64,000 nucleotides of DNA from JBMNNS01 sp050942625 (GTDB lineage Bacteria; Bacillota; Dethiobacteria; DTU022; UBA8154). Of this stretch, positions 26,791-36,507 are shown piece after piece; the stretch's first letter is position 1; each line of letters opens with the position of its first letter. The stretch is from contig JBMNNS010000001.1 of NCBI GenBank assembly GCA_050942625.1, positions 18,682 to 82,681 of the forward strand, read 5' to 3'. The notes beneath the pieces are model-generated. The model did no database searches and was not told where the DNA came from. It saw only the letters and a program-made list of their open reading frames with translations. Both the position numbers and the translations under genes were made by a program.

Positions 26791-28171
26791 CGTCCAGGCC
26801 CTCCCTTAAAGCAGTTACTGCCTCTTTAAATTTATTTCCCCGTTCCTCAAAATTCTCAAACATATCCCAACTGGCACAGGCCGGAGATAACAAAACAGTA
26901 TCCCCCGGAAGGGCAGCAGCAAATGCCTTTAAAACAGCATCCCCTAGCTCTGAAACAGTAATAACTTCCTCATACCCTTCCTTTCGGGCCATAGCGGCAA
27001 GCATTGCTGCAGTCTCCCCTAACAGGACCAGTTTTTTAACCTTGGTGCCCTTCATTTCCTTAAACAGGGGTTTAAAGTCGCTGTTTTTGTTAAAGCCCCC
27101 TGCTATCAATATTTTGGGCTGCTCAATAGCTTGAAGGGCTTTGATAGTAGCATCCGGGTTGGTTCCCTTGGAATCATTAACAAAGTTTATCCCCCTGATA
27201 TTTGCTACCTGTTCAAGACGGTGTGGAACCCCTGGGAAATTTTTTAAAACCTGAGCTATTTTGCTCACCTCCAACCCTCCCAACCAGGAGACCGCTACAG
27301 CAGCCAGTGCATTCTCCAGGTTATGCCTTCCAGGTATTTTCACTTCTTCTTCCCGGCAAACCCTGTATGACTTAGCACCGAAGTTTATCACTATATTGCC
27401 CTCTTGCAAACATATGCCAGGATTTAGTTTTTCAACACTGCTGAAGAGTAATAAATTTCCTTTCACAAATGGTAGTAATTCAAAAACAGACCTATTGTCT
27501 TTGTTTAGTACTGCCCAATCGCTATATTTTTGGTTTTGTAAAATCTTTCTTTTGGCAGCAATATAATTGCTTTCGTTTCCATGATAATCTAAATGATCAG
27601 GAGTTATATTTAAAACGGCTGCAACATGCAAGTGGAACCTTTTCGTGTTTTCAAGCTGAAAGCTGCTCAATTCCGCAACAATTAGATCCCTTTCCGTTGC
27701 CTGAAGCACCGCCCCTGAAAGGGGAAACCCAATATTTCCTGCTACATAAACATTGGGATATTGCAGTTTCATCATTTCCCCAATTAGCGATGTCGTTGTC
27801 GTTTTCCCATTGGTCCCTGTTATACCAAATATAGGTGCTTTACTAAAAAAATATGCAAGTTCAATCTCAGAATAGATGGGAATACCCAGCGAAACCGCCC
27901 TTTTTAGCAAAGGCAGTTGTGGATTTATTCCAGGACTTTTAATTATAAAACTGATTCCCTTTAACATTGTTTCAGGATGGCCGCCTGCTACTATTTCAAC
28001 CCGGGGAAGCCCCAAAAAATCCTTCATTTCTTTTTCCACGGAACTAAGTTCCTTGCAGTCGTTGGCTATTACTTTAGTTGCTCCAGCTTTGAGTAAAAGT
28101 TTAATAGCAGCGTGCCCACTTTTTCCTAGCCCCAGGACCAATATTTTTTTCCCTTCCAAACTTTTCACCAT
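26765..28171 (-). CDS. murD: UDP-N-acetylmuramoyl-L-alanine:D-glutamate ligase MurD
   Basis: A 468-aa cytoplasmic Mur ligase that adds D-Glu to UDP-MurNAc-L-Ala. It has an N-terminal Rossmann domain (KILVLGLGKSGHAAIKLLL), ATP loop GITGTNGKTTTTSL, the central-domain NITPDHLDYHG with the Mg/carbamate region, and C-domain FVNDSKGTNPDATIKAL. The ATG at 28169-28171 is preceded by GGGTGA and follows mraY by four bases. It overlaps ftsW at its 3' end. Confidence 0.97.
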   Translation of the reverse strand: MVKSLEGKKILVLGLGKSGHAAIKLLLKAGATKVIANDCKELSSVEKEMKDFLGLPRVEIVAGGHPETMLKGISFIIKSPGINPQLPLLKRAVSLGIPIYSEIELAYFFSKAPIFGITGTNGKTTTTSLIGEMMKLQYPNVYVAGNIGFPLSGAVLQATERDLIVAELSSFQLENTKRFHLHVAAVLNITPDHLDYHGNESNYIAAKRKILQNQKYSDWAVLNKDNRSVFELLPFVKGNLLLFSSVEKLNPGICLQEGNIVINFGAKSYRVCREEEVKIPGRHNLENALAAVAVSWLGGLEVSKIAQVLKNFPGVPHRLEQVANIRGINFVNDSKGTNPDATIKALQAIEQPKILIAGGFNKNSDFKPLFKEMKGTKVKKLVLLGETAAMLAAMARKEGYEEVITVSELGDAVLKAFAAALPGDTVLLSPACASWDMFENFEERGNKFKEAVTALREGLDGEKSPHRA

Positions 28172-28175
28172 ATAT

Positions 28176-29123
28176 TCACCCTACCATTCCTAGTACGGAA
28201 AAACAAAAACCAAGGGCCCAAAACCCTACCACTATACGCCATTCAGAATATCCCTTCATTTCAAAATGGTGGTGCAGGGGGCTCATAAGAAAAAGCCTTT
28301 TTCCGGTAAGCCGAAATGAAATAACCTGCAAAATGACAGAAATAGTTTCCAGAACAAATATTCCTCCAATAACAACGATCAAAAATTCCGACTTGGTCAA
28401 TATAGCTACAACCGCCAAAGCCGTGCCCAGCGAAAGCGAGCCCACATCACCCATAAATACCCTGGCGGGGTGCAAATTATAGATCAGAAAACCAAAACAG
28501 GCCCCAACAAGAATGCCACAAAAATAAACCAGTTCCTCCAAACCCTGCCAGGAAGCTAAAAACAGCAGGGCCAGCAGCGCCAAAATAGCAGACCCTCCTG
28601 CCAAACCATCAATACCGTCCGTTAGGTTTACTCCATTTGAAAATCCACTGACAATAATAAAAATAAGCAGGGGATAAAAGTAGCCAAAATCAATTTCCAA
28701 CGAAGAAAAGGGCACACGGACTAATGTTGAATGTCCATATCTTAAGAGAAAAAAATAAATTATCAGGGCAATAGCCAGTTGACCCAGTAACTTATGTCTG
28801 GCCTTCAGCCCTAAAGAACGTCGGTTCACAACCTTTTGATAGTCATCCAAAAATCCCAGCAAGGCACTGACTAAAGTCATCGATAACGCCAGGATAAAAA
28901 GAGGGGTTTTAGGTGCAAAAAAAATTGATGTCAAAACCAGGGAGGCAAGAAAAACCAGCCCCCCCATGGTAGGAGTACCGGCTTTTTTTAGATGCCTCCT
29001 GGGCCCATCCTCCCTGATCTGCTGCCCGTACCGCTGCCGGCGATTAAAGTAAATATAAAAAGGACAGATGATCAGGCTAAGGAAAAAAGACACCATTGCC
29101 GCAAGATATACTGATAAAGACAA
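28176..29123 (-). CDS. mraY: Phospho-N-acetylmuramoyl-pentapeptide transferase MraY
   Basis: A 315-aa membrane enzyme with about ten helices that makes lipid I from UDP-MurNAc-pentapeptide and undecaprenyl phosphate. Motifs: EDGPRRHLKKAGTPTMGG on the first cytoplasmic loop, FLDDYQKVVNRRSLGLK with catalytic Asp residues, NGVNLTDGIDGLAGG, ARVFMGDVGSLSLG and LMSPLHHHFEMKG. The start is a TTG at 29121-29123, supported by AAAGGGGGGG upstream. It lies between murF and murD. Confidence 0.97.
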   Translation of the reverse strand: MSLSVYLAAMVSFFLSLIICPFYIYFNRRQRYGQQIREDGPRRHLKKAGTPTMGGLVFLASLVLTSIFFAPKTPLFILALSMTLVSALLGFLDDYQKVVNRRSLGLKARHKLLGQLAIALIIYFFLLRYGHSTLVRVPFSSLEIDFGYFYPLLIFIIVSGFSNGVNLTDGIDGLAGGSAILALLALLFLASWQGLEELVYFCGILVGACFGFLIYNLHPARVFMGDVGSLSLGTALAVVAILTKSEFLIVVIGGIFVLETISVILQVISFRLTGKRLFLMSPLHHHFEMKGYSEWRIVVGFWALGFCFSVLGMVG

Positions 29124-29176
29124 AATAGACCCCCCCTTTTTTGCAGCTAACTGTCATGCACTGGCAAGGCAGCGAA

Positions 29177-30577
29177 CTAATTATACTTTGCCAGAAGCTT
29201 TTCTACAATGCCCTCCATATACATTCCCCGGGAACCTTTTACAAGAATAAAAGAGTCATGCAGATCTTGCTGCCCAAGGAATTTGATGGCTTCTGTTTGG
29301 TTATTTGCAATAAATATATTGTCAGAAAAAAAACCTGCACTCCTTGCTCCTTCTGCAATTAATGCTGCCAACCGACCTACTGTAATAAGGCAATCAATTT
29401 TATCTACCAGGTATGCCCCTATTTCTAGATGCCTTTCTTCTTCCAGGGAGCCCAGTTCCAACATATCACCAAGAATAGCAATTTTTTTATTGGAACCAGC
29501 GAATTTTTTTAATGACTGGAGGGCAAATTTCATAGAGTCAGGATTGGCGTTATAGGCATCGTTAACAATGTAGAATCCGCTTTTTAAAGAAATCTTTTTC
29601 AACCTCATTGCAGAAAAGTCTGCCTTTAAAAGACCTTTTTTTATTTGTGCAGGTGTCAACATACAATGCCAGCCGGCGGCAATGGCTGCCAGGGCATTGT
29701 AAAGGTGATGTTTTCCCGGAAAAGGAATCCAAAAATTTTCTGTGCTACCATCAGGAAGGAGGGTCTCAAAACTTGTACCCTCTCCATTTGACGAGTAATT
29801 TATCACCCTGAAGTGACTGTTTTTTGTGAAACCATAATAAAATACCTGTCCCTTAAATTCCCCCCCCAAATGCAATAACAGAGGATCATCGCCGTTTAAT
29901 AAAGCTGTAGCCCCGGAGCCCATCTCCAAAAGCAGTTCCCCTTTCGCTTTTGCTATGTTTTCCTTGCTTCCTAATAGCCCTATGTGAGCCTCTCCTATAT
30001 TAGTTATTACACCTATGGAGGGCCGGCTCAGCATGGTAAGAAAAGCAATTTCACCTCTACCACTCATACCCAGCTCTAGCACTGCAGCCTCATGTCCTTT
30101 TCTCAGGCACAAAAGGGTCAAAGGAAGACCCAAATGGTTATTGAAGTTACCTTCTGTTTTTAGGGTTTTATACTTGGAGGATAATACGGAGGCAATAAAA
30201 TCTTTGGTTGTGGTTTTCCCGCTACTGCCTGTCACTGCTATAAAAGGGATCTCAAACTTATTGCGATGGTAAGAAGCTAATTTTTGCAAGGATTGCTGGC
30301 TATCTTTAACGATGATTATACATTTTCCAGGAGGAAAAATCCCCTGGGAAAACTGTCCTTTTTGAGCACTTTCTAATAAGGAACCCCTAGCCCCCCGTTG
30401 GAGTGCCCCTAGAATATAGCTATGCCCATCCTCCTTCGCCCCCCTCAGGGGAAAGAACAGATCGCCCTCCTTTATTTCCCGGGAGTCAATACTCACCCCT
30501 TCAAATACAGCATCCACTTCCCCAAGCCAGAGACTGCCTCCTGTTACCTTTAACACTTCATCTGCAGTAAATAACAT
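29177..30577 (-). CDS. murF: UDP-N-acetylmuramoyl-tripeptide:D-alanyl-D-alanine ligase MurF
   Basis: A 466-aa Mur ligase that adds D-Ala-D-Ala to the UDP-MurNAc-tripeptide. ATP loop AVTGSSGKTTTKDFIASVLS, central NIGEAHIGLLGS, C-domain YIVNDAYNANPDSMKFAL, and RGMYMEGIVEKL at the end. I chose the ATG at 30575-30577 because AAAGGGGAAAAC precedes it; an in-frame ATG six codons upstream overlaps murE and has no SD. It follows the murE stop by 11 nt. Confidence 0.96.
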   Translation of the reverse strand: MLFTADEVLKVTGGSLWLGEVDAVFEGVSIDSREIKEGDLFFPLRGAKEDGHSYILGALQRGARGSLLESAQKGQFSQGIFPPGKCIIIVKDSQQSLQKLASYHRNKFEIPFIAVTGSSGKTTTKDFIASVLSSKYKTLKTEGNFNNHLGLPLTLLCLRKGHEAAVLELGMSGRGEIAFLTMLSRPSIGVITNIGEAHIGLLGSKENIAKAKGELLLEMGSGATALLNGDDPLLLHLGGEFKGQVFYYGFTKNSHFRVINYSSNGEGTSFETLLPDGSTENFWIPFPGKHHLYNALAAIAAGWHCMLTPAQIKKGLLKADFSAMRLKKISLKSGFYIVNDAYNANPDSMKFALQSLKKFAGSNKKIAILGDMLELGSLEEERHLEIGAYLVDKIDCLITVGRLAALIAEGARSAGFFSDNIFIANNQTEAIKFLGQQDLHDSFILVKGSRGMYMEGIVEKLLAKYN

Positions 30578-30588
30578 GTTTTCCCCTT

Positions 30589-32097
30589 TTAACATTGATT
30601 AATCAATCTTTTATTAATTATCTCGGAAGCAACCACCCTGTCATCAAAAGGAATGATATAGTCGCTGAATATCTGGTAATTTTCATGCCCTTTTCCGGCA
30701 ATAATCACCATATCACCGGGCCTTGCCAACTCTATTCCCAGCTTAATAGCTTCATAACGATCCGCCTGAATAATATAACCACTTCCAAAGCTTTTACCCT
30801 CCTGCAGACCAGCTTCTACCTCCTTAATGATCTGCCAGGGATCCTCACCTCTGGGGTTGTCGGTGGTAAGAATACAATAATCGCTGTATTGGCTTGCAAC
30901 ACGTCCCATTAGAAACCTTTTGGATCTGTCACGCTCACCACCGCAGCCAAAAATGGTAATCAATTTACCACGCACAATTTTTGCAGCTGTTTGTAAAACA
31001 TTTTCCAACCCATCAGGGGTGTGAGCATAGTCAACAATAACGGAAAAATTCTGTCCCAGGTCGATCCGTTCAAATCTTCCCGGAACACCAGTGACCCTTT
31101 CCAGGCTTTCTTTGATCTTAGATAGGGGTATACCTTCCAAAAGGGCAACCGCAGTAGCAGCTAAAGCATTATAAACGCTAAAATAGCCGGCTAATTTTAA
31201 ATCAAATTCCTCTTTGCCCCAGGGGGTACTCAACTCGTAACAGACACCCTCTTCTTTTACAATAACGTTACCTGCTTTTATTTCGGCAGGTTCCTCCAGG
31301 CCATAAGAAATAGTTTGAACAGTTGCTTGCCGGTAGAAATAACTGTAATGGGGATCATCACAATTTAGAACAGCATAACGAGGGGCTGTGCCTTTCAAGC
31401 AACTGCCTCCTAGCTGCGAAAAAAGTTTACCTTTGGAATTAAGATATTTTTCAAAAGTAAGATGAAAATCAAGATGATCTTCGGTTACATTTGTTAGTAC
31501 CGCTATATCAAAGTCGCTACCTGCAACCCGGTTTAGCTCCAAAGCATGAGAAGAAACTTCTATAACAGCATACTCTATTCCTTTTTGAACCATATGATTA
31601 AACATTTTTTGTAAATCCGGGGCTTCGGGTGTAGTAGCCAGAACTGGAAATCTTTCCTGGCCAATTTTATATTTAATTGTTCCCAGAATTCCTGTTGTAT
31701 GGTTTTGCGATGCAAGGATGGTCTCAATAAGGTGGGCAGTAGTGGTTTTTCCATTTGTTCCCGTTATCCCAATGAGCCGAAGTTTTTGGGAGGGTGAATC
31801 ATAAAAAATTTCAGATAATACAGCCATAGCCACCCTGACGTCAGGAACCATAATCTTTACGGCACCCTTTACTTCTTTTTCCCTTTGTAACACCACTGCA
31901 ATTGCTCCAGCAGCTACAGCCTGATCAATATACTCGTGCCCATCGCCCCTGACCCCCTCCAAGCAAAAGAAAATAAAGCCGGGTTGAACACGGTCCGAAT
32001 GATAGGCCAAACCCCTGACAGGAATATCGGTTCGACCCTCTACTGTTTTAATGTGGAGAAACTTTAATAGTTCGTCTAATTGCTTAATTATTTCCAT
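30589..32097 (-). CDS. murE: UDP-N-acetylmuramoyl-L-alanyl-D-glutamate:meso-diaminopimelate ligase MurE
   Basis: A 502-aa ligase adding the third stem residue. Motifs: YHSDRVQPGFIFFCLEG, ATP loop GITGTNGKTTTAHLIE, NVTEDHLDFH, VDYAHTPDGLENVL and TTDNPRGEDP. The DNPR tetrad is the known marker for meso-diaminopimelate rather than lysine, consistent with the lysA, asd and lysC genes later in the window. The ATG at 32095-32097 has GGGGGAG about ten bases upstream. A 99-nt gap separates it from the PBP gene. Confidence 0.97.
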   Translation of the reverse strand: MEIIKQLDELLKFLHIKTVEGRTDIPVRGLAYHSDRVQPGFIFFCLEGVRGDGHEYIDQAVAAGAIAVVLQREKEVKGAVKIMVPDVRVAMAVLSEIFYDSPSQKLRLIGITGTNGKTTTAHLIETILASQNHTTGILGTIKYKIGQERFPVLATTPEAPDLQKMFNHMVQKGIEYAVIEVSSHALELNRVAGSDFDIAVLTNVTEDHLDFHLTFEKYLNSKGKLFSQLGGSCLKGTAPRYAVLNCDDPHYSYFYRQATVQTISYGLEEPAEIKAGNVIVKEEGVCYELSTPWGKEEFDLKLAGYFSVYNALAATAVALLEGIPLSKIKESLERVTGVPGRFERIDLGQNFSVIVDYAHTPDGLENVLQTAAKIVRGKLITIFGCGGERDRSKRFLMGRVASQYSDYCILTTDNPRGEDPWQIIKEVEAGLQEGKSFGSGYIIQADRYEAIKLGIELARPGDMVIIAGKGHENYQIFSDYIIPFDDRVVASEIINKRLINQC

Positions 32098-32196
32098 CAG
32101 AAGCTTCTCCCCCTCTCAAATATGATTAAATTACATTAATTTAGATCCTCAGGTTCTCCTTTTAGGGTTTCATTATAACCTAATATACCTTATAAA

Positions 32197-34302
32197 TTAG
32201 TGAAGTGGAGGTGAAAAATTAACCTTTACAACCGTATTTTTACTTACTGGGGTCCCAGCTGAAGGCTCCTGTTCAAAAGCAATACCTGTTCCTGTTGCCT
32301 CCAGTTGTAATCCCAGGCGTGCCAGTATTTCACCAGCTTCTTTTATAGTCATCCCTTGCAGAGCAGGAATCAAAATCTTTTCGGGTTCTTCTTCAGGCCA
32401 CAAATCTTCAAGGTAGACAATTATGTTTGTATGCATGGGGATTTTGGCTCCTGCTTTTGGTGTTTGGTCAACAATCACTCCTTCACTACCTACCACTTTA
32501 ACTTTTAGACCTTTAGTGTCAAGCAAAGCTCCTATTTCATCAACGGTTAAACCTTTTAACTGCGGCACTTCCAGAAGACTAATTTCCCCCTCATCGAGGG
32601 CTTTCGCCGGTGCAATTTCCAGGTAAGAAAGTACATCCTGCATTATATCACGGAAAAGTGGAGCGCTTACTTGGGAACCCCATTGTGGCCCTCTTTTTAC
32701 ACCGTCTACAGCAATATAAAGAAGGATCTGTGGATCCTCTACCGGTGCAAAACCAATAAATGAAAGGATATACTTACCACCTACATAAAAACCATCGGGG
32801 CCAACCTTTTGGGCTGTACCTGTTTTACCAGCTATACGATAGCCTTCTATAATAGCGTTAGATCCACTGCCTTCTTCCACGACTTTTTCCATAATGGAAA
32901 TAATCCTCTTGGAAGTATCGTTTGATATTACCTGTCTTATTATTTCAGGTTCCCTTTTTTCAATTGTTTGATGTTCAGAGTCTGTGATTTCCTTAACAAT
33001 GTAGGGACGCATCAAATAACCACCGTTAGCTATTGCAGAAACAGCCATAACTTGTTGTAAGGGGGTAACAGAAACCCCCTGCCCAAATGAGGTAGTAGCC
33101 AATTCAAGTGGGCCTACCTGCTCAGGGCTGAAAATCAAACCCGTTCCTTCACCGGGATAGTCAATCCCGGTTCTAGTTCCAAAACCAAAGGCGCGGATAT
33201 ATTCAAACAATTTTTGAACACCTAATTTTTCCCCCAGATTCATAAAGGCAGGGTTGCAGGAAGAAAGCACTGCTTCTAAAAAATTGATGGAACCATGCCC
33301 CCCCTGGCCTGAAGTCCAACATCTAACAGTTTGGCCGGCTACTACAGAAGCTCCACTGCAAAAAAATGGGTCCGTTTCACAATATAAATTTTCTTCAATT
33401 GCTGCTGCAAGCGTGATAAGCTTAAAAGTTGAACCAGGCTCAAAAGTGTCAGTAACAGGAAACAACCTCCAGAACTCCTTATTATAATCGCTATAATTAT
33501 TGGGATTAAAGTCAGGTTTTGAAGATGCTGCTAAAACTTCTCCCGTTTTGGGATTAACGGCTATGGCCTGAATCCTTTCAGGCTCATACTCCAGCATAGC
33601 TTTAGCCAACTCACGTTCAACAATAAACTGAATGGTTTCGTCAATTGTTAAAACAAGGTTTTTCCCTTCCTTGGGGGGAATTAAACGGCGAACACCCGGC
33701 ACTTCCCGACCAAGGTTATCCGTAGGAAAAACAAAATTGCCATCCCGGCCTTTTAATATATCTTCATAATAGATTTCTAACCCTCCCCAACCCTGATCCA
33801 TACCTACAAAGCCTAAAAGCTGGGACAGAAGGGTTCCATTGGGGTATACTCTTTTTGTTTCTTGTGCAAAGTTGATCCCCGGCAGGTTTAAAAGTCTTAT
33901 TTCTTTTGCAACTTCATCTTCAACTTTTCTTTTTAAATAAACTGCCGCCCGTTGTTGTGTAACAAGCTCATAGAGTTCTTCCTCACTCATTTCCAATATT
34001 GGTGCCAAAGCTTTAGCTGTAAGATGGGGATCCTCGATTTGTGGTGGTATGGCTACAACAGTTTCTACGGTAGCACTGCTCGCAAGCAGCTTGCCATTAC
34101 GATCAAAGATATCACCTCTTGACGATCTTGCCGGTATGCTACGGTTCCATTGCTCCCAGGCTTTTTGTTGCAATTCCTCGGCCATGACGAGTTGTATCCA
34201 ACCCAGCCTGACAATTAAGCCCAGGATTAATACTGTTGTTAGCAGAAAAATAATTAGCAGTCTTTTTCGCATGAATAAATTGGAGGCAACATCCCTGGCC
34301 AT
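32197..34302 (-). CDS. Class B penicillin-binding protein with PASTA domains (SpoVD/FtsI type)
   Basis: A 701-aa transpeptidase anchored by one N-terminal helix (about 14-35) after a short tail. The dimerisation domain starts at SRGDIFDRNGKLLASS. Catalytic motifs are FEPGSTFKLITL (SxxK), LSSCNPAF (SxN) and AGKTGTAQKV (KTG). Two PASTA repeats follow at about 573-630 and 640-700. This is the only class B PBP in the cluster, so it may serve both septation and spore cortex, where Bacillus has separate PbpB and SpoVD. The ATG at 34300-34302 has GAGGGG upstream and follows ftsL by 36 nt. Confidence 0.94.
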   Translation of the reverse strand: MARDVASNLFMRKRLLIIFLLTTVLILGLIVRLGWIQLVMAEELQQKAWEQWNRSIPARSSRGDIFDRNGKLLASSATVETVVAIPPQIEDPHLTAKALAPILEMSEEELYELVTQQRAAVYLKRKVEDEVAKEIRLLNLPGINFAQETKRVYPNGTLLSQLLGFVGMDQGWGGLEIYYEDILKGRDGNFVFPTDNLGREVPGVRRLIPPKEGKNLVLTIDETIQFIVERELAKAMLEYEPERIQAIAVNPKTGEVLAASSKPDFNPNNYSDYNKEFWRLFPVTDTFEPGSTFKLITLAAAIEENLYCETDPFFCSGASVVAGQTVRCWTSGQGGHGSINFLEAVLSSCNPAFMNLGEKLGVQKLFEYIRAFGFGTRTGIDYPGEGTGLIFSPEQVGPLELATTSFGQGVSVTPLQQVMAVSAIANGGYLMRPYIVKEITDSEHQTIEKREPEIIRQVISNDTSKRIISIMEKVVEEGSGSNAIIEGYRIAGKTGTAQKVGPDGFYVGGKYILSFIGFAPVEDPQILLYIAVDGVKRGPQWGSQVSAPLFRDIMQDVLSYLEIAPAKALDEGEISLLEVPQLKGLTVDEIGALLDTKGLKVKVVGSEGVIVDQTPKAGAKIPMHTNIIVYLEDLWPEEEPEKILIPALQGMTIKEAGEILARLGLQLEATGTGIAFEQEPSAGTPVSKNTVVKVNFSPPLH

Positions 34303-34338
34303 CTTTTCCCCTCTTCCTGGCGCCGCAATCTAAACATT

Positions 34339-34749
34339 TTAATCCCCCCTTGCGGAGATAAACAACCACTGTTTTTCTTCGGGATACTGTAGCCCAAGGT
34401 CATTTTTAGCTATTTCCTCAATCCTTTCCAGGGAACTGAGACGTTTAACTTCGATAAGTAAATGTTCCTGTTCTTCTCTCAATTGTGAAATTTCCCTGCT
34501 AACGCGATGTATTTTGTAGTTAACAGCAAGAACACGGCTATATTGACTGATTAGGCTTACACCAATGATAATTAGACAAAGAATGAGGCCACAAAACAAA
34601 AAACCTTCCCTGTAACCAGTTTTTTGCTGTTTCCTTTTTGAGGATAAATTTAGTTCCCCCACTGGTTGAGTTGCATGCTGGTTTTTAAGTGCATAATTTT
34701 GATAAACAATTTGTTTTGGCTTTTCTCTTGCTACTATCAACCTATTCAC
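34339..34749 (-). CDS. ftsL: Cell division protein FtsL
   Basis: A 136-aa bitopic protein with a basic cytoplasmic N-terminus (1-48), one membrane helix (about 50-70, FLFCGLILCLIIIGVSLI) and an extracellular coiled coil (about 78-115, REISQLREEQEHLLIEVKRL) ending in NDLGLQYPEE. This matches FtsL/DivIC-type scaffold proteins. The GTG start at 34747-34749 overlaps the rsmH stop as GTGA. Identification relies on position and topology, because the family is poorly conserved in sequence. Confidence 0.88.
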   Translation of the reverse strand: MNRLIVAREKPKQIVYQNYALKNQHATQPVGELNLSSKRKQQKTGYREGFLFCGLILCLIIIGVSLISQYSRVLAVNYKIHRVSREISQLREEQEHLLIEVKRLSSLERIEEIAKNDLGLQYPEEKQWLFISARGD

Positions 34750-35741
34750 CTGCCATTCTTCTTAGAACTATTTGGCAAGGGCAGTTTTTTTGCTGCTCTT
34801 AGCCTGGCACTTTTAGCCCTTGAATTCATATTAATTTCTTTTTTGGTTGGGACAAGGGGTTTGGGTGTGAGAACTTGGAGGACAGGTAATCTTCCGCAAC
34901 TACAAACAGGTAGTTTGGGAGGGCAAATACATCCCTGGGAATATTCATTGAAATATTGTTTTACAATTACATCCTCCAGAGAATGATAAGAAATAACTAC
35001 TACCCTTCCCCCATGGTGGAGAATATCAATTCCGCTATGTAAACCTTTTTTAATATTTTCAAGTTCATTGTTTACGGCAATACGTAAGGCTTGAAAAACG
35101 CGTTTGGCAGGATGTCCCCTTCGTCGTTTGGCAGCCGGGACTGCTGCCCTTATAAGATCAACAAGCTGGCTGCTTCGGGTAAAAAGCCCCTCCCGCTCAC
35201 GATGCTGGATGATGAAAGAGGCAATTCTTTTGGCCCATCTTTCTTCGCCATATTCCCAAAAAATTTTAGCAAGCTGCTGCAGGGATAAGTTATTTAAAAG
35301 ATCAGCAGCAGTTTGGGGTAAATCCCGATCCATACGCATGTCTAGAAATACATCTTCCCTGTAAGCAAAACCCCGTTTTTCGCTATCCAGTTGAAAAGAG
35401 GAGACCCCAAGATCAAAAAGTAGGCCGTCCACACCTTCCAAACTAAGTCCATGAACAACTTCCTTTAGGGAGCTAAAATTGGCCTTCACAGGTATAAAAG
35501 AATCCTCATATGCAGCAAGCCTTTTTTTAGCTTCATTAAGGGCCTCCTGATCACAATCTATGCCTATTAACTTTCCGCCGGGCAGGATCCTGCTTAAAAT
35601 TTCTTCTGCGTGTCCACCCCCCCCAAGGGTTGCATCCACAATTATTTTCCCGGGAGCAGGCTGTAAAAAGCTGAGGGTTTCCTGGAGCATGACAGGTTTA
35701 TGAAAATATGGGGTTACTTCTTCTTTTTCTGTTTGAACCAT
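34746..35741 (-). CDS. rsmH: 16S rRNA (cytosine-1402-N4)-methyltransferase RsmH
   Basis: A 331-aa SAM methyltransferase (old name MraW) that modifies C1402 of 16S rRNA near the P site. N-terminal HKPVMLQETLSFLQ, SAM-binding VDATLGGGGHAEEIL, IGIDCDQEAL, LLFDLGVSSFQLD, RGFAYREDVFLDMRMD and the C-terminal VVISYHSLEDVIVKQYF are all present. Length is typical. The start at 35739-35741 has only a weak SD (GGTGTATACC), suggesting it depends on coupling to mraZ, which ends 33 nt upstream. Confidence 0.97.
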   Translation of the reverse strand: MVQTEKEEVTPYFHKPVMLQETLSFLQPAPGKIIVDATLGGGGHAEEILSRILPGGKLIGIDCDQEALNEAKKRLAAYEDSFIPVKANFSSLKEVVHGLSLEGVDGLLFDLGVSSFQLDSEKRGFAYREDVFLDMRMDRDLPQTAADLLNNLSLQQLAKIFWEYGEERWAKRIASFIIQHREREGLFTRSSQLVDLIRAAVPAAKRRRGHPAKRVFQALRIAVNNELENIKKGLHSGIDILHHGGRVVVISYHSLEDVIVKQYFNEYSQGCICPPKLPVCSCGRLPVLQVLTPKPLVPTKKEINMNSRAKSARLRAAKKLPLPNSSKKNGR

Positions 35742-35774
35742 TTTATTTTGGTATACACCATCCCATACCTTGCC

Positions 35775-36206
35775 TTATAATTCAAAATCCACCATTTTTT
35801 CCGCAACCAGTTCAAAGGACAGGTTTGACTTGTTACTATATTCTTCCCATTTCTCCTTGCTCCAAATCTCTGCTCTGGTGGAAACTCCTAAAAAGACCAA
35901 CTCTTTTTTTAGCTCTGCATGTTCCCTTAGCGGAGGGGGAATTAACACCCGGCCCTGTTTGTCGATTTCTAATTCTGAAGCACCTGAAAAAAACATCCTC
36001 ATAAAGGCTCTTGCTTCTGCTTTGGTAAATGGCAGGCTCTTTAATTTGTTTTCCAGGGATAACCACTCCTCCATGGGGTAAAGAAAAAGGCAATTGTCCA
36101 GGCCACGGGTAATAATAAAATTATCACCCAGCCCCTCACGCAGTCGCGCTGGTACAATTACCCGTCCTTTATTGTCCAATGTATGGTAATATTCCCCCAT
36201 TAACAT
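35775..36206 (-). CDS. mraZ: Transcriptional regulator MraZ
   Basis: A 143-aa DNA-binding protein made of two SpoVT/AbrB-like swapped-hairpin halves; it represses the dcw operon in characterised bacteria. Each half keeps the DNA-contact motif: [14 protein letters not shown] and [15 protein letters not shown] chose the ATG at 36204-36206 because AGGTGG lies upstream and the length then equals the usual 143 aa; the frame extends four codons to a GTG. It is the first gene of the cluster, and three GTGG repeats upstream look like its binding sites. Confidence 0.96.
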   Translation of the reverse strand: MLMGEYYHTLDNKGRVIVPARLREGLGDNFIITRGLDNCLFLYPMEEWLSLENKLKSLPFTKAEARAFMRMFFSGASELEIDKQGRVLIPPPLREHAELKKELVFLGVSTRAEIWSKEKWEEYSNKSNLSFELVAEKMVDFEL

Positions 36207-36243
36207 GAAGAGACCCACCTAGTAATAAAAAATCATCCCTTCC

Positions 36244-36269
36244 AACCACTTTCCCCCACATTTAACCAC
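36244..36269 (-). promoter_or_regulatory. Putative MraZ operator: three GTGG repeats at 10-nt spacing
   Basis: On the minus strand GTGGTT, GTGGGG and GTGGTT start exactly 10 nt apart, 38-63 nt upstream of the mraZ ATG. E. coli MraZ binds three TGGGN repeats separated by 5 nt, the same periodicity. A possible -10 (TACTAT) lies a few bases upstream of the repeats, so bound MraZ would block transcription. The rest of 36207-36507 holds A/T-rich sequence and the mgtE terminator. Confidence 0.65.
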
Positions 36270-36397
36270 TTGAAATAGTATTCTCCTTCCATTTTTAAAT
36301 TCCTGCCCCTGGAAATAGTTTAAATTTTTAAAATATCTGTTTCCAATTTTTAAGGTAAGATCATAACTATTAAAAAATGCTCATGTTTGCGTTGTCG

Positions 36398-36444
36398 AAA
36401 AATTATTAAGGGGAGAAACCACTACAATGGTTTCTCCCCTTAAT
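36398..36444 (-). terminator. Intrinsic terminator of mgtE
   Basis: A perfect 17-bp stem (arms begin ATTAAGGGGAGAAACCA) with a 6-nt loop is followed on the minus strand by AATTTTT. It closes the mgtE transcript before the dcw cluster. Confidence 0.85.
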
Positions 36445-36507
36445 ATCGCCTGGGATTACTATTAAATTACCTGCATATTCCCCAACCCTTGTCCACTTCC
36501 CGCCTTT

